Below are positions 23,664 to 31,724 of a DNA stretch of 44,252 nt, one piece after another (position 1 is the stretch's first letter; the number at the start of each line of letters is the position of its first letter). The position numbers were made by a program, and so were the translations under genes. The stretch is from assembly GCA_902471875.1 (NCBI GenBank), contig CABRLN010000018.1, positions 1-44,252 of the forward strand. Reading direction: 5' to 3'. The stretch is from an uncultured Clostridium sp. Its GTDB lineage: Bacteria > Bacillota > Clostridia > Oscillospirales > Acutalibacteraceae. The notes beneath the pieces were generated by a model. It ran no database searches, was not told where the DNA came from, and saw nothing but the letters and a program-made list of their open reading frames with translations.

Positions 23664-24548
23664 TTGGCACCTAAAAATAAAAGAGGCGGTTTAGGTAAAG
23701 GTTTAGACGCCATATTTATTGAAAATGAGCCTGAAGAAAGCAATAGCAGTATAACGCTGAAAATATCAGAGATTGAACCTAACAAAGACCAGCCAAGACG
23801 AGAGTTTGATGAAAATGCTTTGGCAGAATTGGCAGAATCAATATCTCAGCATGGAGTTTTACAACCGTTGTTAGTTCGTCCTATAGCAGATGGCGGATAT
23901 CAGATTGTTGCCGGTGAGCGTAGATGGCGTGCAAGCAGAATGGCAGGATTAACAGAGGTTCCTGTAGTTATAAAAGAATTAACCGATAGTGAAACAATGG
24001 AGCTTGCTCTTATTGAAAATCTGCAAAGAGAGGACTTGTCACCGGTTGAAGAGGCATTAGGATATAAACAGCTTATTGATGAATATAATATGTCGCAAGA
24101 CCAGGTTTCAAAAACTGTAGGTAAATCCAGACCGGCAATAGCAAATGCACTAAGGCTTTTAAATTTGCCGGAAGAGATTTTGCATTTAGTCAACACAAAT
24201 AAAATAAGTGCGGGTCATGGAAGAACATTACTTTCATTTAAAAATCCTGATGATATGTTAAAGGCAGCAAAACTATGTATAGAAGAGGATATTTCTGTGC
24301 GAGAGCTTGAAAGAATGGCAAAAAAGTCAAATCAAGAATTTGAAGCCAGGGGTAAGCAAGAAAAGGCTGTTAAAAAGTTGAAAAGACTTCCATATTATGA
24401 CGAGGTTGAATTGTCACTTAACGAGCATCTGGGACGAAAGGTTAGCGTAACGGGAGACAATAAAAATAAGGGTGTTTTAGAAATTGAATTTTACAGCAAA
24501 GAGGATTTATTTGAGCTGGCACAAATTCTTGGTAAGCATTCAATGTGA
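23664..24548 (+). CDS. parB: Chromosome partitioning CTPase ParB (Spo0J)
   Basis: 294 residues. The N terminus begins GGLGKGLDAIF, typical of Spo0J-type ParB. The CTP-binding domain carries KDQPRREFDE, GERRWRASRMAG and ENLQREDLSPVEEA, and the helix-turn-helix SQDQVSKTVGKSRPAIANALRLL binds parS. The C-terminal dimerisation region is about residues 240-294. A TTG start at 23664 is preferred because AGAGGAGAG lies about eight bases upstream; a GTG at 23655 is too close. Two parS sites lie 1-3 kb upstream. Confidence 0.95.
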   Translation: MAPKNKRGGLGKGLDAIFIENEPEESNSSITLKISEIEPNKDQPRREFDENALAELAESISQHGVLQPLLVRPIADGGYQIVAGERRWRASRMAGLTEVPVVIKELTDSETMELALIENLQREDLSPVEEALGYKQLIDEYNMSQDQVSKTVGKSRPAIANALRLLNLPEEILHLVNTNKISAGHGRTLLSFKNPDDMLKAAKLCIEEDISVRELERMAKKSNQEFEARGKQEKAVKKLKRLPYYDEVELSLNEHLGRKVSVTGDNKNKGVLEIEFYSKEDLFELAQILGKHSM

Positions 24549-24630
24549 CTAAGTTTTAAATTAAGGCGTATTTGAAAATATCAAACGTCCTAATCTTTAT
24601 AAATAATTAAGAGGAGAGGAAATTTTTTAT

Positions 24631-25908
24631 ATGCTAGACATAAAATTTTTGAGAGAAAATCCTGAAATTGTTAAGCAAAACATTAAAAATAAGTTTCAAG
24701 ACAGTAAGTTGGCACTTGTTGACGAAGTTATTGAGCTTGATATAAAAAGCAGACAAGCTCAGCAACAGGCTGACGCTTTGCGTGCTGATAGAAATAAGTT
24801 CTCTAAACAAATTGGTTTACTAATGTCACAAGGCAAAAAAGACGAAGCCGAAGAAATGAAAAAGAAGGTAACCGAGCAGGCAGATAAGCTGGCAGCATTG
24901 CAAGAAGAAGAGGTTAAGCTTCAGGACGAAATAACAAAACGAATGATGGTTATTCCAAACATAATTGACCCGTCAGTGCCAATAGGAAAAGACGATTCTG
25001 AAAATGTTGAAATTCAAAAGTACGGTGAGCCTGTTGTACCTGATTTTGAAATTCCGTATCATACAGAAATTATGGAAAAATTTAATGGTATTGATTTAGA
25101 TAGTGCCAGAAGTGTGGCAGGTAACGGCTTTTACTATTTAATGGGTGATATTGCAAGACTGCATTCTGCAGTTATTTCTTATGCCCGTGATTTTATGATT
25201 GACAGAGGTTTTACTTACTGTATTCCTCCTTATATGATAAGAAGTAATGTGGTTACAGGTGTTATGAGCTTTGCCGAAATGGACGCTATGATGTATAAAA
25301 TTGAAGGTGAAGATTTGTATCTGATAGGAACAAGTGAGCATTCAATGATTGGTAAATTTATTGACACAATGAATAAAGAAGAAGATTTACCTTATACGTT
25401 TACCAGCTATTCACCTTGTTTTAGAAAAGAAAAAGGTGCACACGGTATAGAGGAACGTGGGGTTTACAGAATTCACCAGTTTGAAAAGCAAGAAATGATT
25501 GTTGTATGTAAGCCTGAAGAAAGTAAAATGTGGTTTGAAAAGCTATGGCAAAATACAGTTGATCTTTTCCGTTCACTTGATATTCCTGTAAGAACACTTG
25601 AGTGCTGCTCAGGTGACTTGGCTGACCTGAAAGTAAAGTCAATAGATGTTGAAGCTTGGTCACCACGCCAAAAGAAATATTTTGAAGTTGGAAGTTGTTC
25701 TAATCTTGGTGATGCACAGGCAAGAAGGTTAAAGATAAGGGTAAAAGGTAAAAGCGGAAAATATTTTGCACATACACTTAATAACACTGTTGTTGCACCA
25801 CCTAGAATGTTAATTGCCTTTTTAGAAAATAATCTTAATGAAGACGGTACAGTAAATATTCCGGTAGCGTTGCGTCCATATATGGGTGGAAAGGAAATTA
25901 TTAAGTAA
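24631..25908 (+). CDS. serS: Seryl-tRNA synthetase
   Basis: 425 residues. The N-terminal tRNA-binding coiled coil is at about 30-105, then the class II catalytic core: motif 2 FRKEKGAHGIEERGVYRIHQ and motif 3 HTLNNTVVAPPRMLIAFLEN with Arg392. It charges tRNA-Ser. The motif 3 is unlike the common bacterial TLNGSGLAVGR form. ATG with GAGGAGAGG upstream; the 82-base leader is too short for a T-box. It follows parB in the same direction. Confidence 0.95.
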   Translation: MLDIKFLRENPEIVKQNIKNKFQDSKLALVDEVIELDIKSRQAQQQADALRADRNKFSKQIGLLMSQGKKDEAEEMKKKVTEQADKLAALQEEEVKLQDEITKRMMVIPNIIDPSVPIGKDDSENVEIQKYGEPVVPDFEIPYHTEIMEKFNGIDLDSARSVAGNGFYYLMGDIARLHSAVISYARDFMIDRGFTYCIPPYMIRSNVVTGVMSFAEMDAMMYKIEGEDLYLIGTSEHSMIGKFIDTMNKEEDLPYTFTSYSPCFRKEKGAHGIEERGVYRIHQFEKQEMIVVCKPEESKMWFEKLWQNTVDLFRSLDIPVRTLECCSGDLADLKVKSIDVEAWSPRQKKYFEVGSCSNLGDAQARRLKIRVKGKSGKYFAHTLNNTVVAPPRMLIAFLENNLNEDGTVNIPVALRPYMGGKEIIK

Positions 25909-25921
25909 TTAAATTTTTATA

Positions 25922-25950
25922 TTGACAAATTCTTTACAGATAGTTATAAT
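25922..25950 (+). promoter_or_regulatory. Consensus sigma-A promoter of guaB
   Basis: TTGACA (25922-25927), 17-base spacer, TATAAT (25945-25950): a perfect match, with a 60-base leader to the guaB start. No PurR box or riboswitch is evident. Confidence 0.85.
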
Positions 25951-26015
25951 CGATATAATAATCAAAAAATAAGTGTAAATTAAAAAGCTTAAAATGAATA
26001 AGGAGGAAAGGCAAA

Positions 26016-27494
26016 ATGATAAATAAAAATTATCAAGAAAAATTTTGTAAGGAAGCTTTAACATTTGACGATGTTTTGCTAATTCCGGGTGAGTCTTCTG
26101 TAGAGCCTGCTAATGTTAACATTGGTGCTCAGCTTACGAAAAAGATAAAATTAAACACACCATTAATTACTGCTGCTATGGATACCGTAACTGAAACAAG
26201 AATGGCTATTGCTATTGCCAGAGAAGGTGGTATTGGTATCATTCATAAAAATATGACAATAGAACAGCAGGCTGACCAGGTTGACAGAGTAAAAAGGTCT
26301 GAAAACGGTGTTATTGCTAATCCGTTCTTCCTTTCACCTAATCATACAGTTAATGATGCTAATCAACTAATGGCTAAATACAAAATTTCAGGTGTACCTA
26401 TTTGTGAAAACGATAAGCTTGTTGGTATTATTACTAACCGTGATATGCGTTTTATGACAGAAATGGACTATAGCCAACAAATAAAAAATGTAATGACTTC
26501 AGAAAAGCTTGTAACTGCTTCTGTTGGAACAAGTATGGAAGAGGCACAGGAAATTTTAAGACAGCATAAAATTGAAAAATTGCCTTTAGTAGATGAAAAT
26601 GGTAAGCTAAAGGGACTTATAACAATTAAGGATATTGAAAAGTCGATGCAGTATCCTAACTCTGCAAGAGATGAAAACGGCAGACTTCTTTGTGGTGCAG
26701 CTATTGGTGCTACTGCTGATGTTCTTGAAAGAGTTTCAGAACTGGTAAAGGCTCAGGTAGATGTGCTTGTACTTGACTCAGCTCACGGACATAACAGAAA
26801 TGTTATTAATGCTGTTAGAAGAGTAAAAGAGGCTTTTCCTAATGTACAGCTTATTGCAGGTAATGTTGCTACTGCTGATGCTACAAGAGCATTAATTGAG
26901 GCAGGTGCAGACGCTGTTAAGGTTGGTATAGGTCCGGGTTCTATTTGTACAACTCGTGTGGTTGCAGGAATTGGTGTACCACAAATTACTGCTATTTACG
27001 ACGCTGCTTGTGCTGCAGCTGAGTATGGTGTGCCTATAATTGCAGACGGTGGTATTAAATATTCAGGCGATATAGTAAAGGCACTTGCTGCAGGTGGTAA
27101 TGTTGTAATGATAGGTTCACTTGTAGCAGGATGTGAAGAATCACCTGGTGACAGTGAAATTTATCAAGGAAGACAGTTTAAGGTTTACCGTGGTATGGGT
27201 AGCCTTGGTGCCATGGGTAAAGGTAGTCAGGACAGATATTTCCAGAGCGGCTTTAAAAAGTTTGTTCCGGAAGGTGTTGAAGGCAGAGTACCTTACAAGG
27301 GATATTTATCAGAAACAATTTACCAGATGGTTGGTGGTTTGCGTGCAGGTATGGGATATACAGGCTGTGCAACTATTGAGGAGCTACACCAGAAAGCACA
27401 ATTTGTACGCATTACAGGTGCCGGCTTAAAAGAGAGCCATCCACACGACATCAATATTACAAAAGAAGCTCCTAACTACTCTTATAATGGTTAA
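26016..27494 (+). CDS. guaB: Inosine-5'-monophosphate dehydrogenase
   Basis: 492 residues; oxidises IMP to XMP in guanine nucleotide synthesis. The TIM barrel is split by a pair of CBS domains at about residues 95-215. The catalytic loop GIGPGSICTTRVVAGIGVPQ contains the active Cys, and YRGMGSLGAMGKGSQDRYFQ is the flap region. AAGGAGG lies before the ATG. Own promoter and terminator, so probably monocistronic. Confidence 0.97.
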   Translation: MINKNYQEKFCKEALTFDDVLLIPGESSVEPANVNIGAQLTKKIKLNTPLITAAMDTVTETRMAIAIAREGGIGIIHKNMTIEQQADQVDRVKRSENGVIANPFFLSPNHTVNDANQLMAKYKISGVPICENDKLVGIITNRDMRFMTEMDYSQQIKNVMTSEKLVTASVGTSMEEAQEILRQHKIEKLPLVDENGKLKGLITIKDIEKSMQYPNSARDENGRLLCGAAIGATADVLERVSELVKAQVDVLVLDSAHGHNRNVINAVRRVKEAFPNVQLIAGNVATADATRALIEAGADAVKVGIGPGSICTTRVVAGIGVPQITAIYDAACAAAEYGVPIIADGGIKYSGDIVKALAAGGNVVMIGSLVAGCEESPGDSEIYQGRQFKVYRGMGSLGAMGKGSQDRYFQSGFKKFVPEGVEGRVPYKGYLSETIYQMVGGLRAGMGYTGCATIEELHQKAQFVRITGAGLKESHPHDINITKEAPNYSYNG

Positions 27495-27504
27495 TTATAC
27501 TTTT

Positions 27505-27535
27505 AGGTCAGTTATTTTTATAGCTGACCTTTTTA
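27505..27535 (+). terminator. Terminator of guaB
   Basis: AGGTCAG (27505-27511) pairs with CTGACCT (27524-27530), followed by TTTTATTTT. Confidence 0.8.
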
Positions 27536-27588
27536 TTTTGGTAATATTTAATATTAAATAATTAAATTTATATGTTTATAAGTTAAGT

Positions 27589-27601
27589 ATTAGTTACTAA
27601 T
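27589..27601. promoter_or_regulatory. Small palindrome upstream of lipoprotein promoter
   Basis: ATTAGTTACTAAT is a 13-base palindrome, 23 bases upstream of the -35 box. A regulator site is possible; its half site resembles that of the SdpR-like operator at 2878. Confidence 0.3.
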
Positions 27602-27623
27602 GGTCACTAATTATATTTTTTAC

Positions 27624-27652
27624 TTGAATTGATAATGTAAATGAGGTATAAT
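27624..27652 (+). promoter_or_regulatory. Sigma-A promoter of the lipoprotein gene
   Basis: TTGAAT (27624-27629), 17-base spacer, TATAAT (27647-27652). Confidence 0.75.
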
Positions 27653-27698
27653 AACACTTATAGTAATGAAATGAATTTATGAAACGAGGTTATTATAT

Positions 27699-28214
27699 AT
27701 GAGTAAATTTTTAAAGAAAGTTATAGCACTGATTATTGTAGTGGTATCAATAATTTCATTTACAGGTTGCGGTATGCAAACAGCAACTGTACCTGAGGAC
27801 AATAAAACTAAAATTAGCGAATTTAAAAGCTCTGACGGTATAGAAGGTATTTGTAAATCTTTACTAAAAAAAGAATATATTCCTGATGATTGTGTAAAGA
27901 CAAAAGCTGAACTTATTGGTGCAAAAGAAGGATATAGAATTGATAATGTAAGTGTTAACGGTTCTACATTTTCTATGGAAATTTATCAATATGATGATAT
28001 TAATAGTGAAACTGCAAAGAGTGTAGTTGACAGTGTTAAAGATAATGGATCATTTGATTTATTTGGAAGAACAGTATCTTATTGTTATATGTCAAAAAAT
28101 GATAAATATCTTTTAATTTATCCTGACGAAAAATCAACTACTGGTAAAGCTGATGATGAGGATAACGCAAAGAGAAAAGACGAAGTTTTAAAAATTGTTA
28201 ATAGTGCAAAATAA
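27699..28214 (+). CDS. Lipoprotein of unknown function
   Basis: 171 residues. A lipoprotein signal peptide is clear: KK, a hydrophobic stretch from about residue 8, and the lipobox FTGC with the lipid-anchored Cys24. The mature part is soluble, of mixed alpha/beta type, and includes a segment (DLFGRTVSYCYMSKNDKYLLIY) that may be the core of a small beta sheet. I do not recognise the family. It has its own promoter and a very strong terminator, so it is a single-gene unit. Confidence 0.85.
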   Translation: MSKFLKKVIALIIVVVSIISFTGCGMQTATVPEDNKTKISEFKSSDGIEGICKSLLKKEYIPDDCVKTKAELIGAKEGYRIDNVSVNGSTFSMEIYQYDDINSETAKSVVDSVKDNGSFDLFGRTVSYCYMSKNDKYLLIYPDEKSTTGKADDEDNAKRKDEVLKIVNSAK

Positions 28215-28233
28215 TAAAAAAATTTTTTATAAT

Positions 28234-28284
28234 AAAAGCAACACCCAACAAGTACAAAGTTAACTTGTTGGGTGTTGCTTTTTT
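28234..28284. terminator. Strong bidirectional terminator
   Basis: A perfect 20-bp stem (28234-28253 with 28263-28282) with a nine-base loop, T-rich on both strands. It serves the lipoprotein gene and probably the converging nnr gene. Confidence 0.9.
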
Positions 28285-28354
28285 GGAGGTTATATTAAAA
28301 GAGTAAACTAGCTTACTGGTAATTTTATATATGATGTATTAAAATTTATATATA

Positions 28355-29878
28355 TTAGTCAACCAAATATATGCTTTTAAAACAATCTGGTAACATATCA
28401 ATAATATCTGTAGCAAGCATACTTATGTGTCCAAATTTCTCTTGAGCAAGGTCACCAGCGTAACCGTGGCAGTAAACACCGCTTACTGCTGCATTAAATG
28501 GTGTAATTCCCTGCGACATAAGGCTGCCTATAATACCTGCAAGCACATCACCACTGCCTGCTTTTGCCATGCCCATATTACCTGTAGGATTCACAACAGA
28601 TCTGCCATTAGGATGTGCAACAATGGTGTAAGCACCCTTTAATACTACAATTACATTATATCTTTTAGCAAATTCTGTGGCCACTGTAAGCCTATTATTT
28701 TGTATCATTGGTATATTTGTGTCCAAAAGTTTTGCCATTTCACCCGGATGCGGAGTTATAATAATTTGTGATTTAGCATTTTTAAGAATGTTAATATCTT
28801 CAGAAATTGCGTTAAGAGAATCGGCGTCAAGTACAACAGGTACTGTACTGTTGTTAATTATGTATTCTGTTATTTCTTTAGCCTTTGTTGTACTGCCTAA
28901 ACCACATCCGGCAATAATGGCATTTGTTTTATCCATACTTTTTTTTAACATTTCTATGGTATCTGTGCTTGTATATGGCATAAAAACAGCTTGTGGAATA
29001 TTGTTTGCCAAAATAGGATACAAATTTGACGGTAATATGCTTTTTACTAAACCAACACCGCTTCGTAATGCACCTTTAATACACATTTGTGCAGCTCCCA
29101 TCATACCATAGCTGCCGCAGGCAACGGTTAATGTACCTGTACTACCTTTGTTGGCAGATACATTTTTTTTAGGCATAAAGCCTCTCAATCGGCTTCCGTC
29201 TATAGTTTCTGTTAAATAAGGGCTGTCAAAAATAACACCTTTATTAATACCTACCTGTGCAACAGATGTTTTTCCGCAGTAATCCATTGAAGGGTAAAGT
29301 ATATGGCATGGCTTTAATGTTGAAAACGAAAGTGTCATGTCTGCTTTAAAAGCGGTGTTGCCTACTGCACCTGTGTCACAATTTACTCCGCTTGGAATAT
29401 CAACACATAATACCTTGCTATGTGTGCTGTTTACAAGGTCTGCAATTATTTTTATATTGTCACTTAAAGAACCTTTAAAGCCTATGCCGTAAATAGCATC
29501 TATAACGTAATCGGCTGTTGAAATAATATCCTTAACCTTTTGGCTGTATTCCCATATACGAACAATTTGTACATTATCGCTTTCTGCCTGCTCCATTGCT
29601 TGCATACTGTCTTCTGTGCGTGGTTCTCCATCTACTAACAATGCATAAACCTTTATTCCTTGTGACTTTAAATATTGCGCTGCAATAAAACCGTCACCAC
29701 CATTGTTACCTTTTCCGCATAGTACTGCAACAGTGCTGTGCGAGTTCGCTCCCATTTGTGAAATTAATATTTTACCTACCTGTACACCGGCGTTGTTCAT
29801 AAGCTGAAAATATGTAGAGCCACGCTCAATTTGATTTTGTTCAAGCTTTCTTGTTTGCTCACAAGTCAATATTTTCAT
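28355..29878 (-). CDS. nnr: Bifunctional NAD(P)HX epimerase/dehydratase
   Basis: 507 residues, repair of hydrated NAD(P)H. The N-terminal epimerase (YjeF_N) has GKGNNGGDGFIAAQYL and VIDAIYGIGFKG, within about residues 1-215. The C-terminal ADP-dependent dehydratase (YjeF_C/carbohydrate kinase-like) has HPGEMAKLL and NMGMAKAGSGDVLAGIIGSL. Start ATG with GGGAGGC upstream. It lies 39 bases behind a small membrane-protein gene and is likely in one transcript with it. Head-on to replication. Confidence 0.96.
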   Translation of the reverse strand: MKILTCEQTRKLEQNQIERGSTYFQLMNNAGVQVGKILISQMGANSHSTVAVLCGKGNNGGDGFIAAQYLKSQGIKVYALLVDGEPRTEDSMQAMEQAESDNVQIVRIWEYSQKVKDIISTADYVIDAIYGIGFKGSLSDNIKIIADLVNSTHSKVLCVDIPSGVNCDTGAVGNTAFKADMTLSFSTLKPCHILYPSMDYCGKTSVAQVGINKGVIFDSPYLTETIDGSRLRGFMPKKNVSANKGSTGTLTVACGSYGMMGAAQMCIKGALRSGVGLVKSILPSNLYPILANNIPQAVFMPYTSTDTIEMLKKSMDKTNAIIAGCGLGSTTKAKEITEYIINNSTVPVVLDADSLNAISEDINILKNAKSQIIITPHPGEMAKLLDTNIPMIQNNRLTVATEFAKRYNVIVVLKGAYTIVAHPNGRSVVNPTGNMGMAKAGSGDVLAGIIGSLMSQGITPFNAAVSGVYCHGYAGDLAQEKFGHISMLATDIIDMLPDCFKSIYLVD

Positions 29879-29917
29879 ACAACTAGCCTCCCGTTATCTT
29901 ATCTATGATACCTTCAA

Positions 29918-30451
29918 TTAATTATTTTTTAAAAGTTCAATTTTAATCTCAGGCTTTAAATGCATTTTTATTGAGTTTAAAACCTTTTCGTTTGGTGCAA
30001 AAACAACCATAACCTTTCCGTATTTATTAGTTTGAATTATAAAACGATATTGTTTAGGGTCATCGTCATATGTGCCAAGGTATAAAACCTTGTTGCATCT
30101 GTTGTCATTTAAACGGTTCTCAGTTATCTTGTCAAAAGCCTCAATTTTCTTTATATCAATGCTTAATATAGGTTTACGTCTGCGTTTAGCCATTACCTTA
30201 TCAATTTGAAGATTATTATTTGTTACTGTATATTCGTACTCAACATTTCGCCCTGTAATTACATACCAGCAAAAATAAATATCGAATATTGCCAAGAAAA
30301 AACCTACTGCGATGAAATAGGCATTTACCATTACACCAAATATAACGCCAAGTGCAAGTACAGCAAATATGCTAAGTATCATTACAACCTTAACCATAAA
30401 ATCACGGTAATCTTTTTTGTGTACAACAAGTTGTTCAATATATGTGTCCAT
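29918..30451 (-). CDS. Small two-helix membrane protein, DUF6106-like
   Basis: 177 residues. A short N-terminal cytosolic part, two membrane helices (about residues 20-41 and 46-68), then a beta-rich cytosolic domain (EYEYTVTNNNLQIDKVMAKRRRKPILSIDIKKIEAF) that looks like a PH-type fold. It resembles a clostridial family that I recall as DUF6106, but I cannot confirm that. Function unknown. It has its own promoter and leads into nnr. A second protein of similar plan lies at 13394, so this kind of domain occurs twice here. Confidence 0.75.
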   Translation of the reverse strand: MDTYIEQLVVHKKDYRDFMVKVVMILSIFAVLALGVIFGVMVNAYFIAVGFFLAIFDIYFCWYVITGRNVEYEYTVTNNNLQIDKVMAKRRRKPILSIDIKKIEAFDKITENRLNDNRCNKVLYLGTYDDDPKQYRFIIQTNKYGKVMVVFAPNEKVLNSIKMHLKPEIKIELLKNN

Positions 30452-30491
30452 AAAATAAATCTCCTGTTAATTACTCATAATATTTTATACT

Positions 30492-30520
30492 ATTTTAACA
30501 TTTTTATTATATCAAATCAA
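30492..30520 (-). promoter_or_regulatory. Promoter of the small membrane protein-nnr operon
   Basis: On the minus strand TTGATT (30515-30520), 17-base spacer ending in TGT, then TAAAAT (30492-30497), an extended -10. The rest of the 323-base gap 30452-30774 is AT-rich with no other element seen apart from the promoter at 30705. Confidence 0.6.
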
Positions 30521-30704
30521 GCATAAATAACAAAAATTTAATGTTAATTCACATTTTTATTTGGCATAACAAACAGTTTTTTTATTTGCAGTTATGTTGT
30601 TTTAATCTGATAGCATCGTTATTCATATTCTAAACAAAATTTTTAAAGAAATCTTATCGGATTTTTATTATTAGAAATTTTAAAAATAAACAGTAAAAAT
30701 TATA

Positions 30705-30733
30705 TTGACAAAGTATATTCGTAATGATATTGT
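30705..30733 (+). promoter_or_regulatory. Sigma-A promoter of the VanZ-like gene
   Basis: TTGACA (30705-30710), 17-base spacer, TATTGT (30728-30733). Confidence 0.65.
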
Positions 30734-30774
30734 AAGCATAATAAATTAATTCTTAATAGAGTGGAGGGAAGGTT

Positions 30775-31329
30775 ATGATAATAGAAAATACCCTTGCTTA
30801 TTTTTTAGGTATTATAGTGCTTATTAGTTGGGTTATTATATCATATATTAAAAAGTGTACTTTAGGTAATCAAATTCTTGTTTCACTATTTATTATATAT
30901 TTAACAACTGTTGTTTCAATTACACTGTTTCCTATTATTATTGATGATGAAACAATTTACCCCTCAAACATAAATTTAATTCCCTTTGTAAACTACATAA
31001 ATTCTTTTTTTGTAACAGGAGTAAATAAAACAATGTTTTTACAGCTTGGCGGAAACATACTGTTGGCAATTCCTTATGGAGTAGCTGTTCCGTTTTTTAT
31101 GAAACATAAAAAACGGTCAAATTATATTGCTGTAGCATTAATATTTCCTTTATCAATAGAAATATTACAGCTTATAATTGGTGTTGTTATGCAAACAATG
31201 TACAGAACAGTTGATATAGACGATGTTATTCTTAATTTTATCGGTTGTATAATTGGTTACGTAATATACAAAATTCTACCTAACTTTATGAAAGAATTTT
31301 TTGCTGTGAGAAAACAAGATAATCAATAA
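30775..31329 (+). CDS. VanZ-like family membrane protein
   Basis: 184 residues, about four or five membrane helices. The VanZ-like core is seen in VSITLFPIIIDD, NLIPFVNYINSF, LGGNILLAIPYGVAVP and the helix RTVDIDDVILNFIGCIIGYVIYK. VanZ of the vanA cluster gives low-level teicoplanin resistance by an unknown mechanism; most chromosomal homologues have no proven role, so no resistance is claimed. ATG with GGAGGGAAGG upstream. It precedes the Phe T-box with no terminator that I can see. Confidence 0.85.
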   Translation: MIIENTLAYFLGIIVLISWVIISYIKKCTLGNQILVSLFIIYLTTVVSITLFPIIIDDETIYPSNINLIPFVNYINSFFVTGVNKTMFLQLGGNILLAIPYGVAVPFFMKHKKRSNYIAVALIFPLSIEILQLIIGVVMQTMYRTVDIDDVILNFIGCIIGYVIYKILPNFMKEFFAVRKQDNQ

Positions 31330-31366
31330 TAATATTATAATAAATTTAAAAAGTCAGTAAAACCAC

Positions 31367-31395
31367 TTGAAATTTTACCTTATGAATGTTATATT
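31367..31395 (+). promoter_or_regulatory. Promoter of the pheST T-box transcript
   Basis: TTGAAA (31367-31372), 17-base spacer, TATATT (31390-31395). It lies about 25 bases before the first stem of the T-box. Confidence 0.65.
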
Positions 31396-31419
31396 AATAA
31401 CAAAGTAAATTTTCACCTT

Positions 31420-31712
31420 AAACACTATGACAAAGAAAGTAGCACAATATGAATACCTTGTTGCAGAGAAGGTTTGCCTTTGGCTGAAAGCAAGCCTGCT
31501 TGGTTATTGTGTGAAGTTCCCTTTTGAGTGGCTGTTCTGAACCTAAGTACTAAATCTTAAAATTTAACTAAGATTTTGTGTAATTCAGTAGGAACAGACG
31601 GTTGACGCCGTTACAAGTCGCAGGAGTGTTTGCTTCTTAGCAAAAATACGGGTGGTACCGCGGAAGTTACCGAGCTTTCGTCCCAGAAGTTTATTCTGGG
31701 ACTTTATTTTTT
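31420..31712 (+). promoter_or_regulatory. T-box riboswitch, Phe specifier, upstream of pheST
   Basis: The conserved T-box GGGTGGTACCGCGG is at 31650-31663. Stem I carries CACAATA (about 31443-31449) pairing with TATTGTG (about 31506-31512), with the loop opposite the AGTA-like strand holding the specifier TTC at 31517-31519 (Phe). The terminator is the stem GTCCCAGAA (31680-31688)/TTCTGGGAC (31694-31702) with T-rich run. Uncharged tRNA-Phe would favour the antiterminator and raise pheST. Confidence 0.93.
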
Positions 31713-31724
31713 ATGGAGGTAAAA

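Noticed and set aside
23324..23785. 153-codon antisense frame over the parA-parB junction
   Set aside because: Antisense to two certain genes, low-complexity Ser/Leu composition, no promoter or ribosome-binding site.
30775..31329. Calling the VanZ-like gene a teicoplanin resistance gene
   Set aside because: No van cluster partners are present, and chromosomal VanZ-like proteins are common with no proven resistance role.
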